Shown: one piece after another, positions 44,711 through 53,797 of the stretch
How positions within the stretch are numbered: position 1 is the first letter of the stretch
How the letters are laid out: every line of letters starts with the position of its first letter
Translations under genes and position numbers: made by a program
Source of the DNA: Kordiimonas pumila
GTDB taxonomy: Bacteria > Pseudomonadota > Alphaproteobacteria > Sphingomonadales > Kordiimonadaceae
Direction of reading: 5' to 3'
DNA: 64,000 nt
Assembly: GCF_015240255.1 (NCBI RefSeq)
Contig: NZ_CP061205.1
Coordinates: forward strand, 2,811,501 to 2,875,500
Notes under the pieces: model-generated
Seen by the model: only the letters and a program-made list of their open reading frames with translations
Told to the model about the DNA's origin: nothing
Database searches by the model: none

Positions 44711-45832
44711 ATGCTCACACGCGCAGGGAGTGCAATGGCAAAAGAAGTGCCGCCTATTGAGAATTGGTCATCTTGCAAAATTCGCAACATGGATGACATG
44801 CTAAAGTCTCTGATAGAGACTCGCACAGAGACATCAAAGGCCATCAAAACTGATCAGGGCTGGACCAGGTCCTTTGGCGAAGGCCTTGGGTTTCGGGAAG
44901 ATTATGACGAAACCATAGCCAGTGGCGGCTGGGAGTTTTATGCATTAGGTAATGGCCTCTATCTCTCTATTGTTGACATGGTTGCAACAACCACAATTCC
45001 TAGGCGGCATGTCTCTGATGACCACCTTGTTTTATCAGCGGTTATTAACGCTGGCGTAGAAGTGCTTGATAACTATGGTACAATTGGCGAATTATCTGAT
45101 GGTTACTGCACATATTACGGTATGGCTGCAGGCACAGAATTTAAAACAGTTTACAAGCCGGGATGTAAACTACAATGGGTTAGCGTGTTTCTTAACAGAA
45201 GCGAGCTATACAATACGCTTGGCCTTGCTGCCGACGATATGCCCAAAGACATTCGCAGCTTTGTAGATACAGGCGCGCCTCTGCCGCACACCAATGTTAT
45301 GTTAACACCAACAGCTTATCTAGCCGCACGCCAGCTCATTGAGTGCCCCTTCACTGGCGGCTTTAGAAAAGCATTCCTTAGATCAAAATCTCAGGAACTG
45401 GCATGCCATATACTCTTTACCCTGTTTAATGAAGTTGATGACCAAATCAGCGATGTTGTTTTCACAGAAGACGACTATAAAAAAATATACCGCGCCATGC
45501 GGTATTTAAAACACGGGCTTGATGAGCCGGCCAATATCCCTGAGATCGCCTATGCCGTGGGCATGACGCGCCAAAAATTACAGCTAGGCTTCAAGCTGGT
45601 GTTTGGCAACACTGTTGCCAGAATACGGGATAACCTGCGAATGGAATATGCCCTTGAGCTGGTTCGCAATAGCAATATGCCCATGATCGAAATAGCCTTG
45701 GAAACCGGATATGAACACCCCGCGAGTTTCACACGGGCCTTTAAAGCAGCTTTCGGTACATCGCCTGCCAACATGCGCCGTATTGCCCTACAGTCCATGT
45801 CTTATTCGAGAAAGCGAAAGGCTGGCTATTAA
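44711..45832 (+). CDS. AraC-family regulator, paralogue of the one at 38958
   Basis: 373 residues. The C-terminal HTH pair includes GMTRQKLQLGFKLVFGNTVARIRDN and LETGYEHPASFTRAFKAAFGTSP. The N-terminal domain also aligns with the 38958 protein (compare EFYALGNGLYLSIVDMV with EFYELETGLWIIIVDMT; VLSAVINAGVEV with VLSAVLKADIDI). Located between the amidase and the deacylase, 76 bases after the amidase; likely governs one or both. AGGGAG lies upstream of the ATG. Confidence 0.88.
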   Translation: MLTRAGSAMAKEVPPIENWSSCKIRNMDDMLKSLIETRTETSKAIKTDQGWTRSFGEGLGFREDYDETIASGGWEFYALGNGLYLSIVDMVATTTIPRRHVSDDHLVLSAVINAGVEVLDNYGTIGELSDGYCTYYGMAAGTEFKTVYKPGCKLQWVSVFLNRSELYNTLGLAADDMPKDIRSFVDTGAPLPHTNVMLTPTAYLAARQLIECPFTGGFRKAFLRSKSQELACHILFTLFNEVDDQISDVVFTEDDYKKIYRAMRYLKHGLDEPANIPEIAYAVGMTRQKLQLGFKLVFGNTVARIRDNLRMEYALELVRNSNMPMIEIALETGYEHPASFTRAFKAAFGTSPANMRRIALQSMSYSRKRKAGY

Positions 45833-45978
45833 AGGGCAGTTTACCACCTCCGGTCACAACATCATGCCTCTTATGCAAAAGTCTTTACCAAAAGGCAAAG
45901 ACACCCCCATAGCTTTTTGCCACAGTAATTTATAGGCACGTTAGCTACCCTCTGTGTGCTGGAATTACGGAGTACCCG

Positions 45979-47553
45979 ATGTATAAGAAGCTGTCCTTTA
46001 GAGACCTGCCTATTAAAACCCTTTTCTCACGACTTGGATTGGGTGCATTCTTTCTTATAAGTGCCTGTAGTGCATCCCCCGAAAACGATACATGGCTGAT
46101 CAGTAATATTGTACTAGTTGATGGTACAGGTGCAGATGCCCATAAAGCGTCTGTCCGTATTTCAGGAGCCAAGATTGTTTCCGTTGGCAACCTCACTGCT
46201 GGAACAAAAGAAAAGGTTCTCAACGGTAACGGCCTTGTGCTGGCTCCCGGCTTTATAGATTCTCATAGCCACCATGATCGCGGTATGTTTGAAACACCTA
46301 GTATGATCGCTGTAACTAACCAAGGTGTTACAACAATCATTGTAGGGCAAGATGGCTTTTCTCAAATCCCGTTATCGAAATTTTATAACTCATTAGAAAA
46401 TAATCCTGTTGCGGTAAATGTCGGATCTTATACTGGCCACAATAGCCTAAGGTCAGCCGTTATGCCTGCAACCGACATACGCCGCCCTGCAACACCAGAT
46501 GAAGTGCACGACATGGTTTCCATGCTTGAAACCGATATAAAAAATGGCTCTTTTGGGCTATCATCCGGACTAGGCTACGAAACCGGCGTGTTTTCTGACC
46601 GGGCCGAGCTTCTATCACTTGCCAAAGCTAACGCAGCTATGGGAGGCCGCTATATCAGCCATATCCGCAATGAAAATACAGATATGGCTGATGCGATCAA
46701 TGAAGTGATTGAAATCGGGCGTGAAACACACGGCCCTGTTCAAGTATCGCATATCAAGGTTGGCACTAAAAAGCTATGGGGCACAGCAAACGACTATATT
46801 AGACTGCTAGATAGTGCGAGAGCAGAAGGCATTGATATTACAGCCGATATTTACCCTTACACCTATTGGCAAACCACCATGCGTATCCTGTTCCCAAATA
46901 AGAATTATACAGACCCAGAACCCATTTCCATGCATTTCAAAGAAACGCTTTCCCCATCAGGCGTCATTGTCCAGCGATTCATGCCTGACCCAACCCTTGA
47001 AGGGCTAACAATAGCCGACATAGCGCACACGAAAGGCACCGACCCGGTTACAACCTACATGAACCTTATGGGACAAGTATTGGCCTATGAAAAAAGCAAC
47101 CCTGATGCAGAGCACGTAGAATCCATCATTGGTACCAGCATGAGTGAAGATGATGTTGAGAGCTTCCTAAAGTGGGCACACAGCAATATATGCTCTGATG
47201 GCCTTGATGGTGGCCACCCCCGTGGGTACGGTACTTTCACGCGTGTTTTAGGCCATTATGTGCGTGAAAAAAAATCACTCTCGCTGGAAAGTGCCATTCA
47301 CAAAATGTCTGGTATGACAGCCGAGCACCTTGGCCTTGAAAAGCGCGGGCTGATAAAGCCCGGGTATGCAGCTGATCTCGTACTTTTGAACCCGACGACC
47401 GTGGCAGATATGGCTACAGTACTCGAGCCTAAAGCACTTTCAAAAGGTATTGAAAATGTGTGGGTAAATGGCACGCTTGTTTATAAAAATGGCAAAAGTA
47501 CAGGAGCCAGCCCAGGGCAGATTATAAAGCCCTCTCCCGTGAGTGTACCTTAA
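45979..47553 (+). CDS. N-acyl-D-amino-acid deacylase family lipoprotein
   Basis: 524 residues. N-terminal lipoprotein signal with a lipobox-like ISAC near residue 30, so probably anchored in the periplasmic leaflet. Amidohydrolase with the D-aminoacylase pattern: APGFIDSHSHHDRGMFE near 89 (metal HxH), GYETGVFSDRAELL near 199, SHIRNENTDMADAINE near 226, QVSHIKVG, and CSDGLDGGHPRGYGTFTRVLGHYVRE near 407. Family members hydrolyse N-acyl-D-Glu, D-Asp or neutral D-amino acids. First of three consecutive same-strand genes with the flavoprotein and transporter. Confidence 0.88.
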   Translation: MYKKLSFRDLPIKTLFSRLGLGAFFLISACSASPENDTWLISNIVLVDGTGADAHKASVRISGAKIVSVGNLTAGTKEKVLNGNGLVLAPGFIDSHSHHDRGMFETPSMIAVTNQGVTTIIVGQDGFSQIPLSKFYNSLENNPVAVNVGSYTGHNSLRSAVMPATDIRRPATPDEVHDMVSMLETDIKNGSFGLSSGLGYETGVFSDRAELLSLAKANAAMGGRYISHIRNENTDMADAINEVIEIGRETHGPVQVSHIKVGTKKLWGTANDYIRLLDSARAEGIDITADIYPYTYWQTTMRILFPNKNYTDPEPISMHFKETLSPSGVIVQRFMPDPTLEGLTIADIAHTKGTDPVTTYMNLMGQVLAYEKSNPDAEHVESIIGTSMSEDDVESFLKWAHSNICSDGLDGGHPRGYGTFTRVLGHYVREKKSLSLESAIHKMSGMTAEHLGLEKRGLIKPGYAADLVLLNPTTVADMATVLEPKALSKGIENVWVNGTLVYKNGKSTGASPGQIIKPSPVSVP

Positions 47554-47570
47554 GTTGAAAGTTTAGCATT

Positions 47571-48191
47571 ATGACTGACCCTTACGTTATTCGATCAGAG
47601 GACGATCTAAACAAAATTTACGCACCACCAGATGCTGATATTATTGCCGGCATCAAAACATCCCTGCACGAGTTTCATGTTAACTACATTCAAAACGCCA
47701 GCTTTGTATGCATTGGGTCTGCTGCCGACAACATGTTTGATGTATCGCCGCGCGGCGGCGAAGCCGGCTTTATTCACGTAATTGATAGCAAAACAATTGC
47801 CATACCAGACTGGCGCGGCAATAACAAAATTGAAACCATCAGAAACATTATTAGAAATGGCCATGTAGGCCTATTATTTCTATTTCAGGGCCTAAACTTC
47901 TTCTTTCGCGCGAATGGCGCTGCTGAAGTAACCACTAATCCAAAACTTCTTGCCGCGATGGCGCGTGATGGCAAAGAACCAATCACTGCCATTCGTATCT
48001 CGATTAACCAGATATACCTGCACTGCGGCAAAGCTGTTATGCGCAGTAAATTATGGCGTGAAAGCAGCCATATGAAGTCTAAAGATCTGCCTTCCCTCGC
48101 AAAAATGGTCAAAGAATTTACCAAAATAGAGGCAAGTGAAGAAGCTATCGAGGAAAACAATGAAACCATGTTGCGGGATAGGCTTTACTAA
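47571..48191 (+). CDS. PPOX-type FMN-binding flavoprotein (MSMEG_1061-like)
   Basis: 206 residues. The split-barrel flavin-binding signature reads NASFVCIGSA near 41, DVSPRGGEAGFIHVIDSKTIAIPDWRGNNKIETIRNI near 57-93 and NGHVGLLFLF. This subgroup is annotated as pyridoxamine 5'-phosphate oxidase family, MSMEG_1061 type; true PNPOx activity is not implied. Lies 17 bases after the deacylase and 43 before the transporter, so probably in their transcript. Role in D-amino acid conjugate use is unknown. Confidence 0.85.
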   Translation: MTDPYVIRSEDDLNKIYAPPDADIIAGIKTSLHEFHVNYIQNASFVCIGSAADNMFDVSPRGGEAGFIHVIDSKTIAIPDWRGNNKIETIRNIIRNGHVGLLFLFQGLNFFFRANGAAEVTTNPKLLAAMARDGKEPITAIRISINQIYLHCGKAVMRSKLWRESSHMKSKDLPSLAKMVKEFTKIEASEEAIEENNETMLRDRLY

Positions 48192-48234
48192 AAGCCAATA
48201 ATCCAAAACATAAAACAATATCAGGGTAGGATAT

Positions 48235-49317
48235 ATGAAGAATTTTTTTGAACGGTATCTGGTTCCGGGACTTGTTATTCAATCTGTGCTTATTGGTGGA
48301 TCGTATGCAACAGGTAGGGAAATAACAGAGTTTTTTCTATCTGTTGGGCCTTTTGGTGGACTGATTGCACTTTTGTTAACCATCGTTATTTTCAGCCTGT
48401 GTTCAATGGTTGCTTTTGAACTCTCGCGCCAAACCCAAACTTTTGATTATAGAAGCTTCTGCCGCACCTATATGGGCCCAGCATGGTTTTTGTTTGAAAT
48501 CGGGTATTTCGCTACCATGACAATAACACTTTCTGTGGTCGCCGCAGCTTCTGTTGAAATGGCGGCTGATGTTTTGAATGCACCGCGCATTGCCACTGCC
48601 GTCTTTTTTATGTCAGTGATCGTGGGCCTTGTATATTTAAACAGTAAGTGGCTTGAAAGGGTTATGTCCGCTTGGTCTATAGTTTTTTACATCGCCTATG
48701 CTGTTCTGTTTATTATTGCAATCCAGCATTTTGGTAGCGATATTACCACCCTTATAAAACCAGAACCTATTGGTTTTGATGTGCTCTGGTCATCCCTAAC
48801 ATATACCGGCTATAATATTGCCGTTCTACCAATCCTTATTTTTGTGGCACGCCATTTTACAACCCGGCAGGAAGCCTTTACCGCTGGTGCACTTGCTGGT
48901 CCTATTATCATGATACCAGGGCTTGCACTTTTTCTGATGCTTAGTGCACTTTATCCACAGGTGCTAAGTGTGCCAGTGCCAATCTCAGCCGTTTTTGCAG
49001 ATATGGATACGCCAGTTCTCAAAGTTATCATTCATATTGCCATTATTGGCATGCTGATACAAACGGGTGTTGGCCTGCTCCACGGTGCAAACGAACGTGT
49101 TGCCAAAAAGTTTGAAGAGAACGGCAAGGATATGCCCAAAATACTACGCCCTGCCCTTGCTTTTGGCTTGCTTATTATATCAACCTACCTTGCAACATCT
49201 ATAGGCATCATTGACCTTGTGGCAAAAGGCTTTAGGTATAGCACCTATTATTTCTTGGCGATCTTTGTTCTGCCACTCATGACCATTGGCGTTTGGAAAA
49301 TCATAAAACCAAAGTAA
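48235..49317 (+). CDS. YkvI-type inner-membrane transporter (APC-like)
   Basis: 360 residues with about ten membrane segments. N-terminal GLVIQSVLIGGSYATGREITEFF at 13-35 is the YkvI-family signature, and LVYLNSKWLERVMSAWSIVFYIAYAVLFI marks mid-helices. The family is related to amino-acid transporters of the APC/LeuT-like superfamily but its substrates are not established. Third in the deacylase-flavoprotein-transporter set, so a role in uptake of the deacylase product is a reasonable inference. GGGTAGGA precedes the ATG. Confidence 0.85.
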   Translation: MKNFFERYLVPGLVIQSVLIGGSYATGREITEFFLSVGPFGGLIALLLTIVIFSLCSMVAFELSRQTQTFDYRSFCRTYMGPAWFLFEIGYFATMTITLSVVAAASVEMAADVLNAPRIATAVFFMSVIVGLVYLNSKWLERVMSAWSIVFYIAYAVLFIIAIQHFGSDITTLIKPEPIGFDVLWSSLTYTGYNIAVLPILIFVARHFTTRQEAFTAGALAGPIIMIPGLALFLMLSALYPQVLSVPVPISAVFADMDTPVLKVIIHIAIIGMLIQTGVGLLHGANERVAKKFEENGKDMPKILRPALAFGLLIISTYLATSIGIIDLVAKGFRYSTYYFLAIFVLPLMTIGVWKIIKPK

Positions 49318-49320
49318 ATA

Positions 49321-49349
49321 AAAAAGCCCCAATATTGGGGCTTTTTTTT
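49321..49349. terminator. Bidirectional intrinsic terminator
   Basis: AAAAAGCCCCAATATTGGGGCTTTTT (two halves of 13 bases, a perfect palindrome) with a T-run to 49349 on the plus strand and a matching one on the minus strand. It separates the convergent transporter and serine hydrolase genes. Confidence 0.9.
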
Positions 49350-49362
49350 CACCTTACCTGCC

Positions 49363-51240
49363 TTACAAAAAATTCCAGACCCACATGCCTGCAAGCAACC
49401 AGCATATCAATGAAAAATAAATGACAGAAATGGTTTTGTTTAGAAGGCCATAATCAGTTGATAAAAGAGTGCGAACACTAACTGCTGCCATGGGCACTGC
49501 AAGAAAAGTCAGAGCATAACTACATATCACCGCCATTGTGAGCGCCAAAGGCGGCCATTGATACAAAATGAACGGCCCCAAGGACAAAACCTCCTGGGTG
49601 CCAGCATAAAACAGCCCTAGAAACACTAAAACTACAATGGCGGGCACCACGTGCACTACTTTATTTGCATCGAAACGCTGCCTGTTAAAGCAGCTGTAAA
49701 CAAGCAGTGCACATGATCCAATGCCTGCTAAAATCATACCCGCATAAAAGAAGTTGGTGGATTGCAAATAACCAATACGGTCATGTGCCATGCCACGTGT
49801 ATCATGGTAACGTACAATTTTGTCGTTTTCTCCACGCTGAAATACAATAACATCATCTGGGTTATCATTCGCCGCGAACTGCAAAGGCGCTATTTGCTGC
49901 CACTGCCTGCCCCCAAGGCCAAGCGTGTCACTTTTTTCGGCAGTGACGGTCGTTTCGCCAACCCCTAGCGCCATAAGCTTAGCAAGGGTTGAATAAGGCC
50001 GCCTGTCTGTCAGGTAAAGCCCTGTGAAATCACTAAGTGCTGCATCACCATGAGCTTTATAACTGCCGTAAACAGTGTTTTGTTCTGGCAGCATATACCC
50101 GATAACCGCGGCAGGAAATTGGGCAGGAGCATGATCTGCTGAATTGACAGAAATAAAAATGCCCAGTTTCTTTTCAGGCACTAAAACAAGATGCGATAAA
50201 AACCCGGCCATTGCGCCACCGTGGGAATAAGCATTATAGCCTTTTATGGTACTATTGAAAAATCCATGCGCTATATCTGCACCACCCATACGATCCGCAT
50301 AATTACGTGTTTGCATTTCCAAGACTGTTTCAGGTGCAAGAAGCCTAACACTATTGCCATCGTCCCCTAAGGCACTTCCTGCATTTAAATACATATTCAT
50401 AAAAAGGGCCATGTCATGCGCGCTTGTATAGAGTGCACCTGCAGGTGCAGCAGCAGGGTATATATGCTCACTTGGTATTTCAATCAGCTTCCCATCCCTG
50501 TAGGCATAACCTTTCGCTACAAACGGTACCAGTCGGTTTGGCATGGCAGTGCCACGACCCGGTTCCCTGAAGGAAGAGTGCTCTATGCCAAGCGGCTGCA
50601 GAATGTGCTGCTCAATATAATCAGAATATGGTGTATGAGCTATTTCTTCTACCACATGACCAAGAAGGGAAACGCCGTAATTGGAATACGACGTCCTAAG
50701 TCCTGGTGGCGCTACGCGCTTTTCTACGTATCGGGTAAGGTATTCTGTTGGAGATGGCACAGGCACATCGCCACCTATAAAATCGATACCCAAAACAGTA
50801 TCTTCAAAGCCTGCGCGGTGTGTCATTAAGTGTGTCGCTGTTATCGGCTTTCCATATTCTTCGGCTATCTTCATATCTGTAAGGTAGGTATTTATATCAG
50901 CATGCAGATCAAGCCTACCTGTTTCAACAAGCTGCATTGCCGCCGTATATGTAAATAACTTTGAAATGGAACCAACCCTGAAAAGGCTATGTACCGGATC
51001 AACCGATGTGTGTTTTTCTATATCCGCATAACCATATCCTTTTTCCAACAGGATATTGCCATTTTGAACAATAGAGACCATCACACCCGCTACTTCCTGA
51101 GGGTTCATATTTTCATGCACCCAGCCATCAACAAATGCTTCAAGCTCTGCTTGATTGTCCGTTTCTTTTGGTTCAACGGCCTGAACCACACTGCAACATA
51201 TGACGGCAAAGAATAGGGTAAGATGCTTAATAGGTTGCAT
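49363..51240 (-). CDS. Beta-lactamase-fold serine hydrolase with C-terminal membrane domain
   Basis: 625 residues from ATG 51240 (AAGGA upstream). Signal peptide 1-22. Class C-like domain (about 35-400): SxxK in RVGSISKLFTY near 92, the tyrosine motif TSYSNYGVSLLG near 162, and a KTG-equivalent HGG in YSHGGAMAGF near 340. Family members are D-aminopeptidases, DD-peptidases or esterases. After a linker the C terminus has about four hydrophobic segments (from about 505). The catalytic domain should face the periplasm. Adjacent to the TonB receptor but separated from it by a terminator. Confidence 0.88.
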   Translation of the reverse strand: MQPIKHLTLFFAVICCSVVQAVEPKETDNQAELEAFVDGWVHENMNPQEVAGVMVSIVQNGNILLEKGYGYADIEKHTSVDPVHSLFRVGSISKLFTYTAAMQLVETGRLDLHADINTYLTDMKIAEEYGKPITATHLMTHRAGFEDTVLGIDFIGGDVPVPSPTEYLTRYVEKRVAPPGLRTSYSNYGVSLLGHVVEEIAHTPYSDYIEQHILQPLGIEHSSFREPGRGTAMPNRLVPFVAKGYAYRDGKLIEIPSEHIYPAAAPAGALYTSAHDMALFMNMYLNAGSALGDDGNSVRLLAPETVLEMQTRNYADRMGGADIAHGFFNSTIKGYNAYSHGGAMAGFLSHLVLVPEKKLGIFISVNSADHAPAQFPAAVIGYMLPEQNTVYGSYKAHGDAALSDFTGLYLTDRRPYSTLAKLMALGVGETTVTAEKSDTLGLGGRQWQQIAPLQFAANDNPDDVIVFQRGENDKIVRYHDTRGMAHDRIGYLQSTNFFYAGMILAGIGSCALLVYSCFNRQRFDANKVVHVVPAIVVLVFLGLFYAGTQEVLSLGPFILYQWPPLALTMAVICSYALTFLAVPMAAVSVRTLLSTDYGLLNKTISVIYFSLICWLLAGMWVWNFL

Positions 51241-51261
51241 GCAAGTATCCTTCATCTAAAC

Positions 51262-51305
51262 AAAAAAGCCGGCCTTCCCTCAGATTAAACATTGGGAAAG
51301 CCGGC
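51262..51305 (-). terminator. Intrinsic terminator of the TonB receptor transcript
   Basis: On the minus strand GCCGGC-x-TTCCC pairs with GGGAA-x-GCCGGC (51268-51279 and 51294-51305, one mismatch) and is followed by a T6 run. It lies between the receptor stop and the serine hydrolase start. Confidence 0.88.
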
Positions 51306-51329
51306 ACATGGCAGGTTTATTAACAAATG

Positions 51330-53630
51330 TTACTGACCACCCATCTTATAGGTCAGACGAATACCAAACATGCGCGGCTCCGTGTAAAGCAGCGGTCCCC
51401 GGAAACCAACCGTTTCCCAACCAACTGCTGAATGATATTTTTCATTCAACACATTTTCGAAATACGCCGTTACTGTCCAGCTATCAGTTTGCAGGCCTAT
51501 ACTTAAATCTACTGTGTTATATGCATCAACATAAAAACGAGGATCTGGCAATACACCGCGCCATTGCAGACTATCCTGATACTGATAATCAAGCTTGATA
51601 ATGCCTTCAATATCGTCCTTGATCGGTTTTGTGTAAGTTGCAGAAAGGCTTACCGTCCATGGGCGAACATTTGGCATGCCCACATCCGTGTAATCTACAC
51701 TATCAAGCGTCACTTCTTTAATGGTTGCTTTCGTGTAACCAATACTTGCATCAAGCACCAATTCACGGGTAACCAATGCCTCAGCTTCAAGCTCAAAGCC
51801 TTTAGACTGCGCTTTACCAGCGTTAATATCATAGTAAATATTGAACGGAAATGGGTTAAGGGCTGGATCAAGCAACTCTTCTACCTGTAAGGATGTGTAG
51901 TCCATCAAGAACACCGCAGCAGCCACATTTACGCGGTTATCCAAAAGCTGTGCCTTGTAACCGAGCTCATAGTTTATGAGCTTTTCTGGCAGAACCTTTT
52001 CTGGTGCCCCAACACTAACAGACTGGGCATCATTACCATATCCAGCCCGGTAGCCTGTCGAGAACTGCGCATATACAGTCGCATTTTCAGTAAGATCATA
52101 GTTTAAGGCAATACGCGGTGAAAACTTTTTAATTTTAGCCTCAGGTCGCAGGTCTGCGTCCGTAATCGGGCTAACAAAGTCTGGGTTCAGGTTAGCAGTA
52201 TCAAAATTAAACTTGCTGCCAAACTGTGTTGTTTCGATGCTGTACCGCGCCCCTGCTGAAAGGTGCAATGACGAAGAAATATCCCAAAAAGCATTAGCAA
52301 AAAAACCAATACTCTTCATATTATCATTGCTCAGGCCTCTATAAGCTGGTGTATAACCACCTTCACCAGCATAGCGCGGTGTACCACCTTGTGTGGCCCA
52401 TATACCTATCCAGTCTATCTGGTCATTATCCTGAGTTTCCTTAAGATAGCTTGCACCAGCAACCCAGTTAAAAGCACCTTCATAATCTGAAGAGATCCTA
52501 AATTCTGCCGTATCGGTTTTCACTTCCCTGTTACGGGTTGTTTTCCACCAGCTATACTCTGTCTGGTCATAATCTTCCTGATAATCAATTTCATAGCTGA
52601 AATGGCCGTATAGAAGCTGGATTGTATGATTATCAAATTCGTAAGCAGCTTCAAAAGAAGCAATCCAGTCTGTTATCTTTGTATATTCATAAACATCGCG
52701 TTTTACCTTGCCGCCATTATTGCCAACATCTGCATAAAAGTCGACATCATCGAGATAAACACCGCCCCATGATTCAAGTGCTGTTACCTGAGCTTCCTGA
52801 AAGTCTTCGTCAAAGAACGATCGCAGGATAAAAGGCTCTGAACCTCTGTCCTGCTGTTCATAGGCAATCGATGCATCAAGAGTAAGGCGATCGTTTGGTG
52901 TCCACCTAACAGCCGCTCGTCCCCCATAGTTATCTTTTGAGGATGATCCACCTGCTGGGCCAATATTTTTAATGGCACCATCGGCCTGTTCTGTGTAGGC
53001 CGTGGCCCGAACAGCTACAGTGTCACTCACAGGTACGTTTACAGTCAACTTGCCAAGAAATGTGTCAAACCGCCCGTAATCAAGCGTTGCTTTCATCTCA
53101 TAGTTTTCGGTACTGGGCTTTGCTGTAATAATATTAATCGCCCCACCCATGGAGTTCCGGCCACTTAACGTACCTTGCGGCCCACGCAGCACCTCGATCC
53201 GGTCAATATCCCAAAACTGAGCTGATAAAATACTGTTAGAATTAATGGCACCAAAACCCATGTCATCAACCATGACAGAGATAACCTCATATCGGCCACC
53301 AGAAAAATCGCTAATGCCTCGAAGCGTAACATTTTGGCCCCAATAAGCACCGGCTGTAATATACGTAGCGTTGGGGATAGATGTTATATAGTCATCAACA
53401 CCCATAACCCGCATAGCTTCTAGTTCTTCTGCACCTAGTGCGGAAATACTAATTGGTACATCCTGTAACGATTCAGTACGCTTTTGAGCCGTTACAAGAA
53501 TTTCCTCCAGTGTGAACGATGTATCCTTTTCAGCCTCTGCCGCACCGGCAGGCACTGTTAGCCCCGCAGCCAACATGCTCGATGCCAACAAGCCACGTTT
53601 AAAAGAACATAGTTTGTATGAACTTTTCAT
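51330..53630 (-). CDS. TonB-dependent outer-membrane receptor
   Basis: 766 residues from ATG 53630 (GGAGGA eight bases upstream; upstream ATGs at 53678 and 53636 are less well placed). Signal peptide about 1-30 (ends PAGAAEAE). TonB box region LEEILVTAQKRTESLQDVPISISAL near 38-62, plug with RIEVLRGPQGTLSGRNSMGGAINI near 135-158, then a 22-strand barrel ending in RMFGIRLTYKM(G/Q). The pattern is of the large Sphingomonadales/Caulobacterales-type receptors rather than iron-siderophore classics. Ligand unknown; context suggests D-amino-acid conjugates or peptides. Confidence 0.93.
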   Translation of the reverse strand: MKSSYKLCSFKRGLLASSMLAAGLTVPAGAAEAEKDTSFTLEEILVTAQKRTESLQDVPISISALGAEELEAMRVMGVDDYITSIPNATYITAGAYWGQNVTLRGISDFSGGRYEVISVMVDDMGFGAINSNSILSAQFWDIDRIEVLRGPQGTLSGRNSMGGAINIITAKPSTENYEMKATLDYGRFDTFLGKLTVNVPVSDTVAVRATAYTEQADGAIKNIGPAGGSSSKDNYGGRAAVRWTPNDRLTLDASIAYEQQDRGSEPFILRSFFDEDFQEAQVTALESWGGVYLDDVDFYADVGNNGGKVKRDVYEYTKITDWIASFEAAYEFDNHTIQLLYGHFSYEIDYQEDYDQTEYSWWKTTRNREVKTDTAEFRISSDYEGAFNWVAGASYLKETQDNDQIDWIGIWATQGGTPRYAGEGGYTPAYRGLSNDNMKSIGFFANAFWDISSSLHLSAGARYSIETTQFGSKFNFDTANLNPDFVSPITDADLRPEAKIKKFSPRIALNYDLTENATVYAQFSTGYRAGYGNDAQSVSVGAPEKVLPEKLINYELGYKAQLLDNRVNVAAAVFLMDYTSLQVEELLDPALNPFPFNIYYDINAGKAQSKGFELEAEALVTRELVLDASIGYTKATIKEVTLDSVDYTDVGMPNVRPWTVSLSATYTKPIKDDIEGIIKLDYQYQDSLQWRGVLPDPRFYVDAYNTVDLSIGLQTDSWTVTAYFENVLNEKYHSAVGWETVGFRGPLLYTEPRMFGIRLTYKMGGQ

Positions 53631-53797
53631 TCTCATTTCCTCCAAATATGAATGACGGCCAGCCTTGGCCATACTCAATTATTTTTACCCCAGTGACACC
53701 TTTCGTATCGCTTAAGGAGGAAACGCTCTTTGCCTAACCGGATTCAAATTTGATAAAAACGTCTGGCCCCATAATCCAGCAGCGTTAAAAAATACCT

